Source: Silurus meridionalis (taxonomy: Eukaryota > Chordata > Actinopteri > Siluriformes > Siluridae). From it: DNA of 64,000 nucleotides. The notes beneath the pieces are model-generated. The model ran no database searches. It had not been told where the DNA came from and was given only the letters and a program-made list of their open reading frames with translations. The position numbers and the translations under genes are program-made. This document shows positions 34,736 through 48,600 of this stretch, piece by piece. Where the stretch lies: the NCBI RefSeq assembly GCF_014805685.1, contig NC_060901.1, positions 24,004,905 to 24,068,904 on the forward strand, given 5' to 3'. The first letter of the stretch is position 1. The number at the start of each line of letters is the position of its first letter.

Positions 34736-37700
34736 GTCAGGAAGCTAGCCGGTTGACTAGCTAACTCTCTAGCACCATGCCGCGTAGGGGCTCTGTGCAA
34801 GTTATCTTCTTAAGTTTAATAATTAAGATGCATTTTACGGTTTAATATATGAATGAACCTTAATTATATTCGAAAAATGAGGTCTAGTAAAGTATTATTA
34901 TGTGTATTTGATGCTAATGTGTGTAAATTGATCACCAGCTAGTTGTGTTATAGAGCAGGTATTATTATTATTCATCATAATAATAATAATAATAATAATT
35001 ACAGTAATAATGTGTCCATCAGCGTGCTTTATGACTGTAATCGAATATACTGGTGATATAATTTCACCAGCATGGCTCTTAAACGCCTCAACCTGGTCTC
35101 TAGTACAACTTAAATCATGCTTCATGGAATTATTTTTTTTTTTTGGTGTCTTACAGGAAGATGTTGAGACAGGAGCACATCTGGATCCCTCCCTCAAGGA
35201 GATCAACTTCAATCCCACCTACAACACCATGTTTGCACCTGAGGTGAGCTCAGGTTTAATCAGCTGCATCGAGTGGGTTACCAAATCGATTTTAATTTCG
35301 ATCATGTTCGCTGAATCTCGTTTTTTTTTTTTCTCCCATTTTGTTCATCTCTTCCGGATCACGGATCCTGTATGGCACTTTTGGACGTGACAAATTCCCT
35401 GTGCAACCCGTTATACCTGCCATCAGAATTGATTCTGATTCTAATCATATTACAGTTACAACTGAAAGGCTTGAAGACTTTTACATTCACATGTGCGGTG
35501 AATTATGGAAGCAAAGCACCCAGGCGTCTCGTATCGCCGGCTCTCATTTAAAAAAACGAATTTTGTTTGTCAACTTTGTCCCTGCGAGAGTTTGTGTTTT
35601 AGGGATGCGCATCTCCATAACTGAGGTCCATGCGATTTGCATCTCAATGAATAGCCAACGATACATACGCCAAAGATACATATGAAGCTGCTACCGGTAC
35701 GACGCGATCCGATTTCCATTTGATTCAACTCTGTGCATCTACTTACAATTATCTATAAATAAATGATTTTTAACCCATGCAAATTTATGAATGCATAAAC
35801 CATTTTATTAACTTTAATGCCTTTAGTAACTTGTTCAGTCCCTATAATAGGGTTTGGGGAAATCAGTCACACAGACAAAGTTTATTGACTAAAAGAATGC
35901 ACGTATAGACCTCAGTGCCGACCATCGAATCACATATCAATACACAATGAAACAAAACATTGTCGAAGTCTGTTCTGTTCCACTGGTTGCACATCGACCA
36001 CCTTAAGATCCATCAAGATCTGAGCAACTCAAGATCCTTGAGGGTGGATTTGATCTGTAATTAATATCAGCAGTCTACTACTATATGGCTCAGGACCACA
36101 GGTTGCGTGAAAAGTTCTGCACTTAAGTGCTGAACAGCACCCAGATGAGGTTCCCCAGTCTGGTGCCCCTCAAGGTTTCTTCCTGATGTCATCTCGGGGC
36201 ACTTTTCGTCGCCACTGGTTCGCTCATTAGGGACAAACTTACAATTATACGAGATAAACTTCAAAGCACCAAACCTTTATTTTTCCTCAACAATTTCTTT
36301 ATACACTCTTTTATTCACATTTGTAACCTTTATCTCTGTAAAACTGCTTTGAGACGATGTCCATCAGCATGTAACCGTCCTTTTTTACATACCGAAAAAC
36401 ATCTTGTGTTACAGTTTGGTCCTTTTAATCCATTTATGACCCAACAAATGGCTGCACCGAGGAACATGCTGTCAGGATACGCCGAGCCAGCCCACGTCAA
36501 CGACTTCATGTTCGAACAACAGCGAAGGACGTTTTCTACTTTCGGTAAGGCTTGTTGGAACCCAGGCCAAATCAATCGTACGCTGTAGAGGTCCACCGAT
36601 TCATCGGTTTTGCCGATCAGTCGCTAAAGCCATCGGCAAAAAATTTAGCGATAGTTTTTCCGGGTTGCGTTATAACATGCGAGTGGCCTCTTGAGGTTGA
36701 TCACTGATGCCGTGTTCTGTTTATATATTTAATGTTTACAAATTTTTATGTAAATGATTTTTTACTTTTACTAGTTTTACTTTTTGTTTCAGTCTGAATG
36801 CGTCTTTTCCTGCAATATTTACGAATATGATTGATATTCATATTTATTTCATTCAGCACATTTTCATGATTCAGTATTTATAAATTTTTGTAATTAAAAA
36901 GTAACACTGCAAATAAATAAAAACAATTTCATCCAAAATTAATTTTAAAAAAGGAGACTGCATGTGGTGTCAACAATTCGCCTCTAGAGGCCGCTCTCAT
37001 TCCACAACCTGGAAAAACTATCTGCATAGATTTTTGTCCAGCAATGAGTCATCTGTGTCCATTACTGTAATTCCTGATAGTGTTAATACGGTGTATATAA
37101 AGCAAAGTTAAATCTGAGTCATTAGATGGGCCAGGAAACAGCTAGTATACTCCAGAATGCTTTTCTGATTCGTTCACACTAGAATGTATGTTTTGCAGGC
37201 TATGCTTTGGACCCATCAACGGACAGCAGTCAGGTCTCCTCAAGCAGTTATATAGGAGCAGTGGACGAGGCGGAGAAACACAAAGGTGCACACGGGTCAT
37301 GACGGTGTCTTTAAATACACGACAGCCAGCACTGTGTCTAAACTTCGCCCTTTATATTGTTTTTTTTCGAAGGTCAAACTGTTTTTGAGTCGGGCCCGAG
37401 AAAGATGGAAAAAAGAAAGAAGGTGAAAGGAGGAGACGCATCCGAGATCGACAGCTTCCTGGGACCCTGGGCTAAATATCAGAACGAGAAGGAAGTCGCT
37501 AAACCCAGCGAGGTCCAGGCTATGAATGAGTTTTTCATATCAGTACAGAATTAACTGTATGCATAAAAACACTTTTTTCAATTGTTTTATTTCTTTTGCC
37601 TGACAGGAGGAGCAGAAGGAGTTGGATGAAATCACAGCGAAGAGGCAGAAGAAAGGCAAAAACGAGGATGAGGCTCCTGCAGAGGAGAAGACCATTCTAC

Positions 37701-38303
37701 ACGGTGAGAGTCTCTCTCTTCTCTTCCACCCTGCTGGAAATCCGTGGTTTCAGCTGGTTCGATTCTACTGGAAAAAAAGTTTGTGGTCACCTGACCACAC
37801 GATTCAGCCTTTTTGTGCGTCTCATTCCACATGCAGTCCGCATTCACGTCTCCGATAACCTTCACTTTTCCGGGAAGCCTAGAGCGTGCTCGTGGGGATC
37901 TGTGCTCGCTCGTGCACGCTCGCTCATGCACGTTTACCCTCGGTTTTCCGGGGAGAAGCGGAAAGCCGGATCTTTCTTTTCTAATTTTGATTAATTTATA
38001 TTTCTTATGTTTCCTAACATTTCGAATGAATTGTTATTGATTCCTAAGAAATTGCAGATAAGTTTCCAACTTTGGAATATTTTCAAAATTCCCCAGATGA
38101 AGTCCTTCCCATAGAAAGTTCGGAAATTTTCCAGTAATTCTCCTCTTCTTTGCAACCCTAGTTGCGTATGCAGAAGCGGGAGGTTGCCATTTCCTCCTCC
38201 TCCTCTTCCTTACTTTATCAATTCCACCGGTGAACTTTTCTAAATAGGGGAATATTTTGCAGATAAACAGCAGCTGTTAACATCAAATTCCCCATGCCTC
38301 CAA

Positions 38304-38355
<52 letters not shown>

Positions 38356-39041
38356 CCCCCAGCTGCCTTTGTGAATGTCAACCCTCATTACATCACACTG
38401 ACCTTTTCCGTTGCTCTTGTTTCTCCACAGTTAAAGATGCATACGATTACCAGGGCCGGTCCTACCTGCACATTCCGCAGGACGTGGGTATTAACCTGCG
38501 CTCGCCAGACATCCCTGAGAAATGCTACCTGCCCAAAAAGCAGCTGCACGTCTGGACCGGACACACAAAGGTGAGGAGGGATGGGTTTCTGCAGGGTTTC
38601 TGCAGGGTCTTAAAAAGTCCACATTTTAGTCCTTTAATCAGTCTTCAATTCGCTGTTCGAGGTCTTTTCAGCCGGGTCAGAATTTTCCGATGTTCCGATT
38701 CGGTGTACAACATTCTTATTATGAGAACGTCTTGGAATCTGTCGTATTTCTCAAACACGACATTTCAAGGATGTGTAATATGTCTGAGAAGGCTTTTTAA
38801 GAGCCGTGAAAAATTTAGCATTTATGTCTATCAAAGATACCGTCAGTTAACGGCGGGAGGAAAATGACTCATGCTAGCACACTCCTGTCTTCAGTTTTAG
38901 AGCTGGGCATGAAATAAATATGGGCTTCTGTAATCTGAGTAAACCAATAAAAAAAAAAAACATTTGTCTAGACATCAGTATGTCTGATGTAAAAATAATC
39001 ATAGTCAAAATATGCTAATTGTGTCTAAAAATATATAAGTA

Positions 39042-39093
<52 letters not shown>

Positions 39094-42000
39094 TATGTAA
39101 TCATGATTTTAATAAATATGAAATATATATATATATAATTTTTTTTTATTTATTTATTTATTTTACATTTAACTTAATGAATATTTAAGTTGTGTCCATT
39201 TGTAAATAGCAATTTGACTTGCAAGCTGCATATAATAATATAATTTTATATAATATAAATTAATATAATTGGCTTGATCTTTTTGCTTTTGATTATTAAG
39301 TCTAATTGTAATTAAGTTTGCGTGTGTGTAGGTTGTTTTCTGCAGTCGTCATCATATTAGTATTCACTGTGTTCACCCAGAGCTTCAGCTCTAGTGCGCT
39401 AGAGATCAAGACCCCTGTCCTCTTGCACTCTCTCTTTCTCCCTCCTTCTTCCTCCCTCTCTTCTTTACATCTCTCTGTTCTGCTCCCTCACAGCTCTTTG
39501 TCATAACTAGAAGCATATCAGCATGTAAGCCTAATGAAAGATGAAAGAAAGGCTTTGAATGAATGTAGAAATATCGATCAGTAATTCATTATTTATGATC
39601 TTTTCATCGCTCTTTGCCTCTGATTCTTTCATGCACAGAGTGCAGCCAGGAACAGATCGAAGCGCTCAAGCTGGGGTTTTTTTTTCCTTTTTGTGTTTTG
39701 AGAGTTTCAAGTTAATGAGAGGAAGAAGCAGGGAGAAGAAAAATCTTCAGAGATGCTTTTCTGCTCAACACGGATGTAAAAAGTTGTTAATTTAGCCACA
39801 AACCAATCAGATTGCTTTCAGGGTTTTTTTTTTTTTTTTTTTGCACCATTTTGTATAAAGTCTGCTTTGTGTGATAATGCCATTTTCTGAAATACCTCTT
39901 TCCTATGAAACTCCCATGTTGCCCAATCATGACATTTTGACCATGACCTGATATTTCTGCAGGCTTCCACTGTCTGGAAAGTGTGTCGAAAGGTTTTTAA
40001 GGTTTTTATCTCCGTTTCCATTCGCAGGGTGTCAGCGCTATTCGACTGTTTCCTGTGTCTGGACATCTGCTGCTCTCCTGCTCTATGGACTGTAAGATTA
40101 AGGTGTGTTCTATTCCTTATCTAGTCTATCATGGCCAGAGATGCCTTCAGGTGGAAAATGGGAGGATGATTTCTCTCCACCGTATCACACTGCATGATAA
40201 ACAGGGTGTATATCGATATGCACGACTTGCTTCAGGATAGTATATGTGAAATATTCATATCGACAATCCACAAGTTTCTGCACAGAGTCAGAGTCCAAAT
40301 TTATACAAGTGTGGATTAAATCAAATCACTGTCGTCTCCATACCCCCCCCTGTCCTCTACATCTGCCTCTTTCACACCAACTACCTGCATGTCTTCTCTC
40401 ACCACATCCATAAACCTCCTTCTTGGTCTTCCTCTTTTTCTCCTTCCTGGTGGCTCCATCCTCAGCATTCTCCTACTGATATAACTCATGTCCCTCCTCT
40501 GCACATGTCCAAACCATCTCAATCACACCTCCCTCACCTTGTCTCCAAAACATCCTACATGCGCTGTCCCTCTAATAAACTCATTTCTAATCCTGTCCAT
40601 CGTCGTCACTCCCAACGAACATCTCAACATCTTAAATCACTGTTAATCTACATTTTAACTTTACTGCACTCTAGATTAGAGCTGCTGCTGTCGATTATTC
40701 CGGTGATTAATCAAGTAACCAGATAAGAAATGTTTAATTACTCTATATAAAAAAAAAGGTAAACAAACTGAAAGGTGTTTTCTTTGTTTCACTTTGAATC
40801 CTATGGAAAGCGAGAAAAAAAAAAAGTTTGCCGAGTTTTTTTTTCCTCTCGCAATTCCGACTTCATAGCTCGCAATTCCGACTTCATAGCTCGCAATTCC
40901 GACTTCATTTCTCGTAAACATCCGAGGTTTCTGCTGCGTGTTGCCGTTAGAACGAGGCCTCCAGAGCCGATTGTTAGAAAATGTAACTAAAATATATACT
41001 GTATATATTTGTATAGACAATAGTTAGTAGACACTTTTTTTTTTTTTTTTTTTTAAAACATCCCATTCCACATTCGGTCCCAATTTAAACAAAAACAATA
41101 TGTAACAAGTAGGAAAAAATCCCAATCTTGTATGAAGATTTTGGCTCAGCCACATGGATGTTAGTAAAGTCTACCTCAATCCTAAAGCATTCTATACAGT
41201 TGTGTGTCTACAACATTGTGGTAACAGTTTGGGGAAGAACCACATATGATGCCTGGGAAAGTCAGGTGTCCCAATACTTTTGTCCAAATTGCGTATGTGT
41301 ATTGTGTATATGATCTCACGTCACGTTCTTAAAACAATCTCCTTTCTTTCCCATGCAGTTATGGGAGGTGTACGGTGACCGGAGATGTTTACGCACGTTT
41401 ATCGGTAAGATTCGACTCCTTCCACCAATCACTATACTACAGTTGTTTGAGTCATTTTTTTTTTTTTTTAATTGTAGGCTTATTTTATTAAAATTTTTTT
41501 TTTGTGAAGTGTGGCACAGAATAGAAATGTGATGAATAAGCATTTAATGTAAATCAGTCAACTGCACTCTACAGCAATATAAACTCTTCACTAGGGCTTT
41601 GATCAGATGCCCTGATTTGATCTACATTTACTAAATTTTTGTACGCAAAATCAACGGTTCGTTACGTACCTCAGGTTTTAAGTCACGGTTCGGTTTCATT
41701 AAAGTTCAGTTAGGTTCGGGTTTTTATTAATTAACGCCGTTTTTCATTACATTTTATGTTAAATTTATATTTTTAAGCAATTTAATATACAAAAAATCCC
41801 TGCTTGGTTAAAATAATTTTTTTTTTTTTTATATTTTATCAAAACAATATGTAACAAGTGGGAAAAAATCAAATGAATGCAATAAACCTTTTTATTAGAC
41901 TGATTAAATTGCGTCATCGATCAAATTGGCACTAATTACATCAAATATTTAAAATTGAATACATGGAAATATTTCATTCATTTCTTTTTTTTTTTTTTTT

Positions 42001-42929
42001 TTTTTTCGTTAGACCCCATTCGGGTGATACAGATGCGTATATGAGTGTGCGTGTGTTTTACATTTAATATTTATTTTTGTAAAGATATTAAACAACCCTC
42101 TGTTGTGCACGTTTACTAATAATTTCAAAAATGCACTCAACCTTCGAGGCGGAGATTAAACAAATTTGCGATCCGTCACTAAATATGTTCCTGAAGGAAA
42201 CTGTGTACCGTTAAACCCCCTAACAAATTATTTAATATGTATATTTTTTACATTTATTTTATTTTACTTCATCTTTATATTTATTGTACTGCGAGGAACT
42301 GTAACCAGACGGTTTCCCCCGTGGCATCAATAGTATCAAAAGTATTCTGATTTGATGTTTTATTTAATATTTTACTCATTAAATCTATTAATTGAAATCT
42401 CCTTTAGTTCAATTAATCAATTTAATTAGATTAATTTACTCCTTATTAATTGCCAATTCGTGTGTTGTGTAGGTCACAGTAAAGCAGTGCGTGATATCTG
42501 TTTCAACAACGCCGGGACTCAGTTTCTCAGTGCTGCGTACGATCGCCATCTCAAACTGTGGGATACAGAAACCGGTGAGTTTGTGATCAGCTTTCTACAG
42601 AAATCTCGGTTCGGTGTTTTAGAGCTTTGGATCATCGAGTGTGTTTCGCTCACGCTCGTGCTCCAGTTCGTCCTGCTCTCTGCTCTGCCAGCAGGGGGAG
42701 CCAAACCATGTCAGACATGTTACCGGATCGGTTCAAATACTGCATGTAGACCAGCGTCCTCGTATGTCCTGCTGTGGAAACCTAAAAATCGACTTCAATG
42801 TTTTATTCTCAGGTCAGTGCATCTCGAAGTTCACGAACGGAAAAGTGCCGTACTGCGTGAAGTTCAATCCTGATGAAGACAAACAGAACCTGTTTGTATC
42901 CGGCATGTCGGACAAGAAGATTGTGCAGG

Positions 42930-42971
<42 letters not shown>

Positions 42972-43502
42972 AGAGGCAGAAAAATTGCCTACCGGAGTCC
43001 TTAACGTCTAGCTTTATGTTAGATACCCCACGGTATTCACTCTCGTCAGTAAATCAAAAGGCAAGACCTTATTTCACACTCGCTGCTTCTCTCCTAAGAG
43101 AATTGAGAGTAGTGAAGTGTAGACCGAGTCACGTAGAGCTGCAGAGTTCTCCATAAATCTTCCAAAAGATAGATAGGATAGGAGTTATGTGGTGGCAGAG
43201 CTCTACATCATCCGTAAACGTGCCGAAGAGAGACCTCTCTGACCTTTCACTCTCTTCATGGTGGTTTTCTTCTCCCTTGGACTCCAGCACAACGTTCTAT
43301 CAGTCAGTGACTTATTGAGAAACGAACTAGCCCCAATCCTGTTCGTCTTCCCTCTTTCACTTTCAGTGGGACATTCGCTCCAAAGAGGTGGTTCAGGAAT
43401 ACGATCGTCACCTAGGAGCGGTCAACACCATCACGTTTGTGGATGAGAACCGCCGCTTCGTCAGTACATCCGACGATAAGAGTCTGCGCGTGTGGGAATG
43501 GT

Positions 43503-43568
<66 letters not shown>

Positions 43569-45598
43569 TAATGAGAGAATTCCCCAATTACATCTGGAGT
43601 AAAAGTAAAAGTGCATTTCAGAAAAAGAGCATCATACCAACAGTAAAACATGGTGGTGGTAGTGTGATGGTCTGGGGCTGATTTGCTGCTTCAGGACCTG
43701 GAAGACTTGCTGAGATGAAATGAAACCATGAATTCTGCTGTTTAACAAAAGATCCTGAAGGAATATGTCTGGCAATCTGTTCGTGTCCACAAGCTGAAAA
43801 GAACTTAGGTTCTGATCCAAAACACACCAGCAAGTCTGCCTCTTAATGGCTGAAGAAAAACAGAATGAAGACTTTGGAGTGGCCTAGTCAAAGTCCTGAC
43901 CTGAATCCTATTGAGATGCTGTGCCGGTTCATGTTTAAAAACCCTCCAATGTGGCTGAATTACAACAATTCTGCATAGATGAGTGGAGCAAAATCCCTCC
44001 ACGGCGCTGTAAGGTTGAACTTCTGTTAACGTGTGTTAAGTCAAAAGAGAAGAAGCGCGACAGGATGGTATGCCTGGAACACCTGGAACCTCTCCCTGGA
44101 CCGCCATCGTGCTTGAACCCTCTGTCTGACCAGGGTTTGTTCTTGTTCCTCAGTGCATTTTGGAACGTCCCTTCATGCTTAACGAAGTATAACAATTTGT
44201 GGCAGCGTTCTGTAGACTTCCCAGATCATTTCCTCAGATCATCAGGTTTTCATCCTCTGTCCATGCCTTTTAGCTCCCATCCTATTCCTCTTGCTGTCCG
44301 GATGCAGCAGCTGCACGTGAGCCTAATTAGACTTTCGCCCTCAGACACGGTGCCAGTTTTCTGCTCTCCAGCTGAGGCTCAAGTTACATTGTTTGGGGTT
44401 GTTACTGAGGTTGTGTACTCCAGGGCTTTTTTTTTTCCACTCCTTGAAAAACAGAAACACACACACACACACACAGAGTGATTAATTTAAAAGAGCTGCA
44501 GTGTGCAGCAGGGTTTGCCAAGTTTCCCCCCAGTGCACAGGGACATTCAGTAAATGTGAGCAAGTGGAAGCTGGAACCCTCACCATCACCAAGCACCAAC
44601 ACACGGGTTTGCTTTGTTCCTACTAGGGTTGCAAAATTAAAGGAATTTTCAATTCTGGAAACTTTCAACTGGGAATTAACATTAATTAATGGGAATTTAC
44701 AAAATTGCAGGTGAGCCTGTAACAGGGAACCTAAATATTAAAGTCTTGCAGGATAATTTTCGTTTAAACAACCAGACTGAATGCAATTTCAGTGGAATAT
44801 TTATACTGCAGGGTTACTGAGGCCACGCCCCCTACAGGCAGGGGGAGGGATTGGGATTGCCCTCTAATATCTTCAGAGTAAAACCCCACCGTTTTACTCC
44901 GGATGCCCTTCCTAACGCAACCCTTCCTTATTTATCCGTGTTTGGGACTCTGGGTTGTTGTTCTCACTATCTCTCTGACTCCAATCATTTGGGATGTATT
45001 TTGTGTGTAACGTCGCTCAGGTTGCAGCGATGGCCCACTTTTCAGCCTCCATACCCAGTGTGTGTTGATACATTCCAGATGTGGAAGAGGGAGAGAGGCG
45101 ACAACAAGAAGTGAAATAGTTTCTGCAGTGAAATATGTTCCTGTGGGGTTCCCCCCCCTCCCCCCACATCCCTCTTTCCTCTGACTGAAGACTAAGATGT
45201 TAACTTTAAATCACATCAGACTTTTCCCTTTCTGTCCTTTCAGATCATGGTGTAATCATGCACAAAATTCACGGTTCGCTACGTACCTCGGTTTTGAAGT
45301 CACGGTCCGCTTCAATTTCAAAGGGGAACAAATACGAAACACAAAATTGCTTCCCGTTTTTTATTATATCAACATTTCTGACCGTCGACAGTTGATGTTT
45401 TTTTAAAGCAGTTTTGAATAAAATATATAGAAAATCTAATCAAAAAAATTCAATCAAAGCGATACACATTTTTTATCCTATTGATTAAATTGAATAATCG
45501 ATTAAATTGATTAAATTCAATAAATGGGGAAATTAAATACGAAACATTTTAGACCCCATTTGAGTAATACAGATGTATGGTATGTATACAGATGTGTA

Positions 45599-45644
<46 letters not shown>

Positions 45645-48600
45645 CGATATTAATATTTAATTTTGTAAAGATAAGTAACTGTTCTTCATATTTCAGCATA
45701 AGTTAAATGTCTGCATTTAAGAAACGCAAGATATTTATTTATTTGTCAATTCTATCCACCCTTCATTCAATGCGGAATTGTCAGAATTTTCTCTTTTTAA
45801 GACAAATTCTTAAAGAAAATAAAACGCGAAAGAACCCCTAATACCAGACCGACGCAAGAACGTTGGAACAAATGCGCAGAACAAATCGTGTTTCTGGTCC
45901 GAATCGAGCAGCCACAGTGACACTGCGCTGAAAGTGCGACACGGAGACTGAGTAAACTTCAGTGTATCATATATTTACCTGAGACAAAGATCATGTTTAC
46001 GAAAGCTGAAGAATTGAGTAGAAGAATTCCCGCTTATTTATTGCTTGTAGTTTCTTCCGACGTCTGAAAAAAGAGGCGGAGTTGAAGACGTACGTCACCA
46101 GTTTAGACAATGAAAATAGAGTGCAGTGACGTTCATGTTTAACTCCACCCCTTTTTTTTGACGTCATAGGACACTTTAACTAATAACCGAGCAGAAAACT
46201 ATGCATTGGCTACAACTGTACAGTACTCGCTATAAATTTGATTTTCTACGAATTTACACAATCCAGTGTGTGTTTACAGAGTGTGGGACATTTTATGGTT
46301 TAAACAAGAATTAAAAAAGCATTTTTTGGGTGGGGTCTGGGACGTGACTACCGCGAGAGACGGATCTAAACACGATTTACTGAATTCAACTCTGTCTCAG
46401 GACACTAGCCATTTGTGGGCTCATGTATGCAGAAGAGGGCAGATAGTTTATTGAGGGCAGTGTTAGGCGACCCAACCTCTATATCAAGTTAATGACTTGA
46501 TCAATGAGTCTCAGAGGTGCCAGCCTTCACCTGCCTCATTGATGGCGATCATCAAACAGGGCAGTGCTGAATTGCAAATGAACTTCCAGCAACCAAAAGG
46601 GTTTCCAGTGGAACCTAATTAGAGTTGAGGGCAGTGTATCGAGTGTGTCATGAGAGGAAATAATCATCACCATTGTTTATTTACTGATTCTTTGGATAAT
46701 TCAACTGAGCCTTATGGCTTGTCCCAGTTGTTATAACCTGCCTATGAACTGACCACCGGTATGATAGTGTTGTATTGGTTGTACTGTAAATCTACTCCAC
46801 CTTCATAAGTTCTTGGCACTAATCATGAAAGCCATTTTAGTTACTAAGCATCATATTGAATTTATTGAGTTAATTGATTTACAGACTGATTCATTTTATG
46901 TTCCAATTAAATCTTTTTTCTTCTTCCAGGGACATTCCTGTGGATTTTAAATACATTGCAGAGCCCAGTATGCATTCAATGCCATCAGTGACTCTGTCCC
47001 CCAACGGTGAGTGTGTGCTTTTCTTGATATCCGCACCACATGCATCTTTTCTTGAACCAGTTTTCTCTCTTTCCACGCACTTAGGAGGAATTTCCTTGGG
47101 GACTGGGGGTAATGTTGAGTGAGGAAAAACTACCAATGAGTGACAAATTTAAAGGAAAAGAAAAAGGGGGGTGACTCTGGTTGAATTCTTTGACCAATTT
47201 TCAATCTGTATAACAGTCATCCGTGCGTCGCTGTGGACAGATTAGCAGCGCTCCTGTACTTTTTTTTTTTTTAATAGAAAGGACGACTGCAGTGTCCCTG
47301 TCACGATATGAGATGCAGCAGCGTTTCTCGAGTGCACGTCCTCTCCTTTAAATAGCAGCGCTGTATGACTGCGTCGGTGTAAACAGCTTCTGTTCTCGAC
47401 CTGGTTGGTGTTCGACAGCAGCAGCAGCGACAGACATCACCGCCGCTATAACGGGAACTAGTAGGAAATGAGCCGCGGGTTCTTTTCGCCCCACTTTCTT
47501 TCTCCATAAGCACTGTTTTCAGTGCACGTCGAAAGCGTCGTGCCTGAATGCCGAGTGATTCTCAGAGGGGGGGATTGAGAGCTTCCACTTCGAGTTATTT
47601 TTATTTATTTATTTTTTTGAATACGAGCGCTCGGTGGAATCACACACTTCAAACGCGCTCTTCTAATTAAAAGCATTCGCTGTTTTGTTTTTTTTCTAGA
47701 CGTAATAAGATTTTGGATATGCTTTTGCTGGGGATCATTCCTCAGGATTTGCATATAATAATTGGAAAAAGCAAAAATAGCTTGTCTGGGTGTTTTTATT
47801 TTTTATTATTTATTTTTTTGATTATTATTAACATTTTGAACATCAAGAGTTTTTGAAACGATTTTAAATGAATTGGTTAAATGATATCTAAAGTTATTTT
47901 AATACTTTTATAAAAAAAAAACAAATAAAAATATTTTAAATAAATAAATAAATCAATCAAATGAATGCGCTACATTTTATTATATTGATCGAATTGAATC
48001 ATCACTTAATGTTAAACTGATTTAAATAAAATTCTATTAAGTTTCTTAGACCTCGTTTGAGTAATACATTCTTGTATTACTCAATACAAATTCCTAAAGC
48101 TGTACACCAGGGGTGTCAAACTCAGGGCCTATAAAGTGTATATATAGTATATAAAGATTTGGCCCGCGAGATCATATCAAATGTGTATTAGATCTGGCCC
48201 GTTTCCATGTTTCCTCCCCGACACACTGCTCCAACTCCGTGTCCAAGCTGCTCAAACGCTCTCCATGTTCCCCAGCACATATCTGTGTGTGTAACTGTTC
48301 TCTTTAACGAAGATGAACAAAACACCACTCAGGAGTCTCACTGATGAACATCTTCACTCAGTCCTCAGCTCAGAGCCTAAACCCAGACATTGATGCACTT
48401 GTATCTAAGAAGAGATGTAGGTATCTGACTTCAACCAATCAGAGTAAATCAGAGTGTAGAAACTGAGCTTGAATGAATGTTGTCTTTATGCACTTTTTCT
48501 ATTACAAGGCATTGAGTGTTAATAGTTGAATGATTTTTTTTAATTGAAGGAAATTATTATTATTATTATTTTTGGTTATTTTGTTGTTGCCCTGTGAAAA

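Noticed and set aside
35010..35390. 126-codon open frame overlapping CDC40 exon 2
   Set aside because: Only 35157-35243 matches PRP17; the rest is read-through into introns on both sides.
42641..43156. 171-codon open frame spanning CDC40 exon 11
   Set aside because: Only the exon 11 portion is real coding; the tail translates a (GT)n and intron sequence.
43951..44481. 176-codon open frame in CDC40 intron 12
   Set aside because: Starts inside a decayed Tc1 fragment and continues through non-coding sequence; no recognisable protein.
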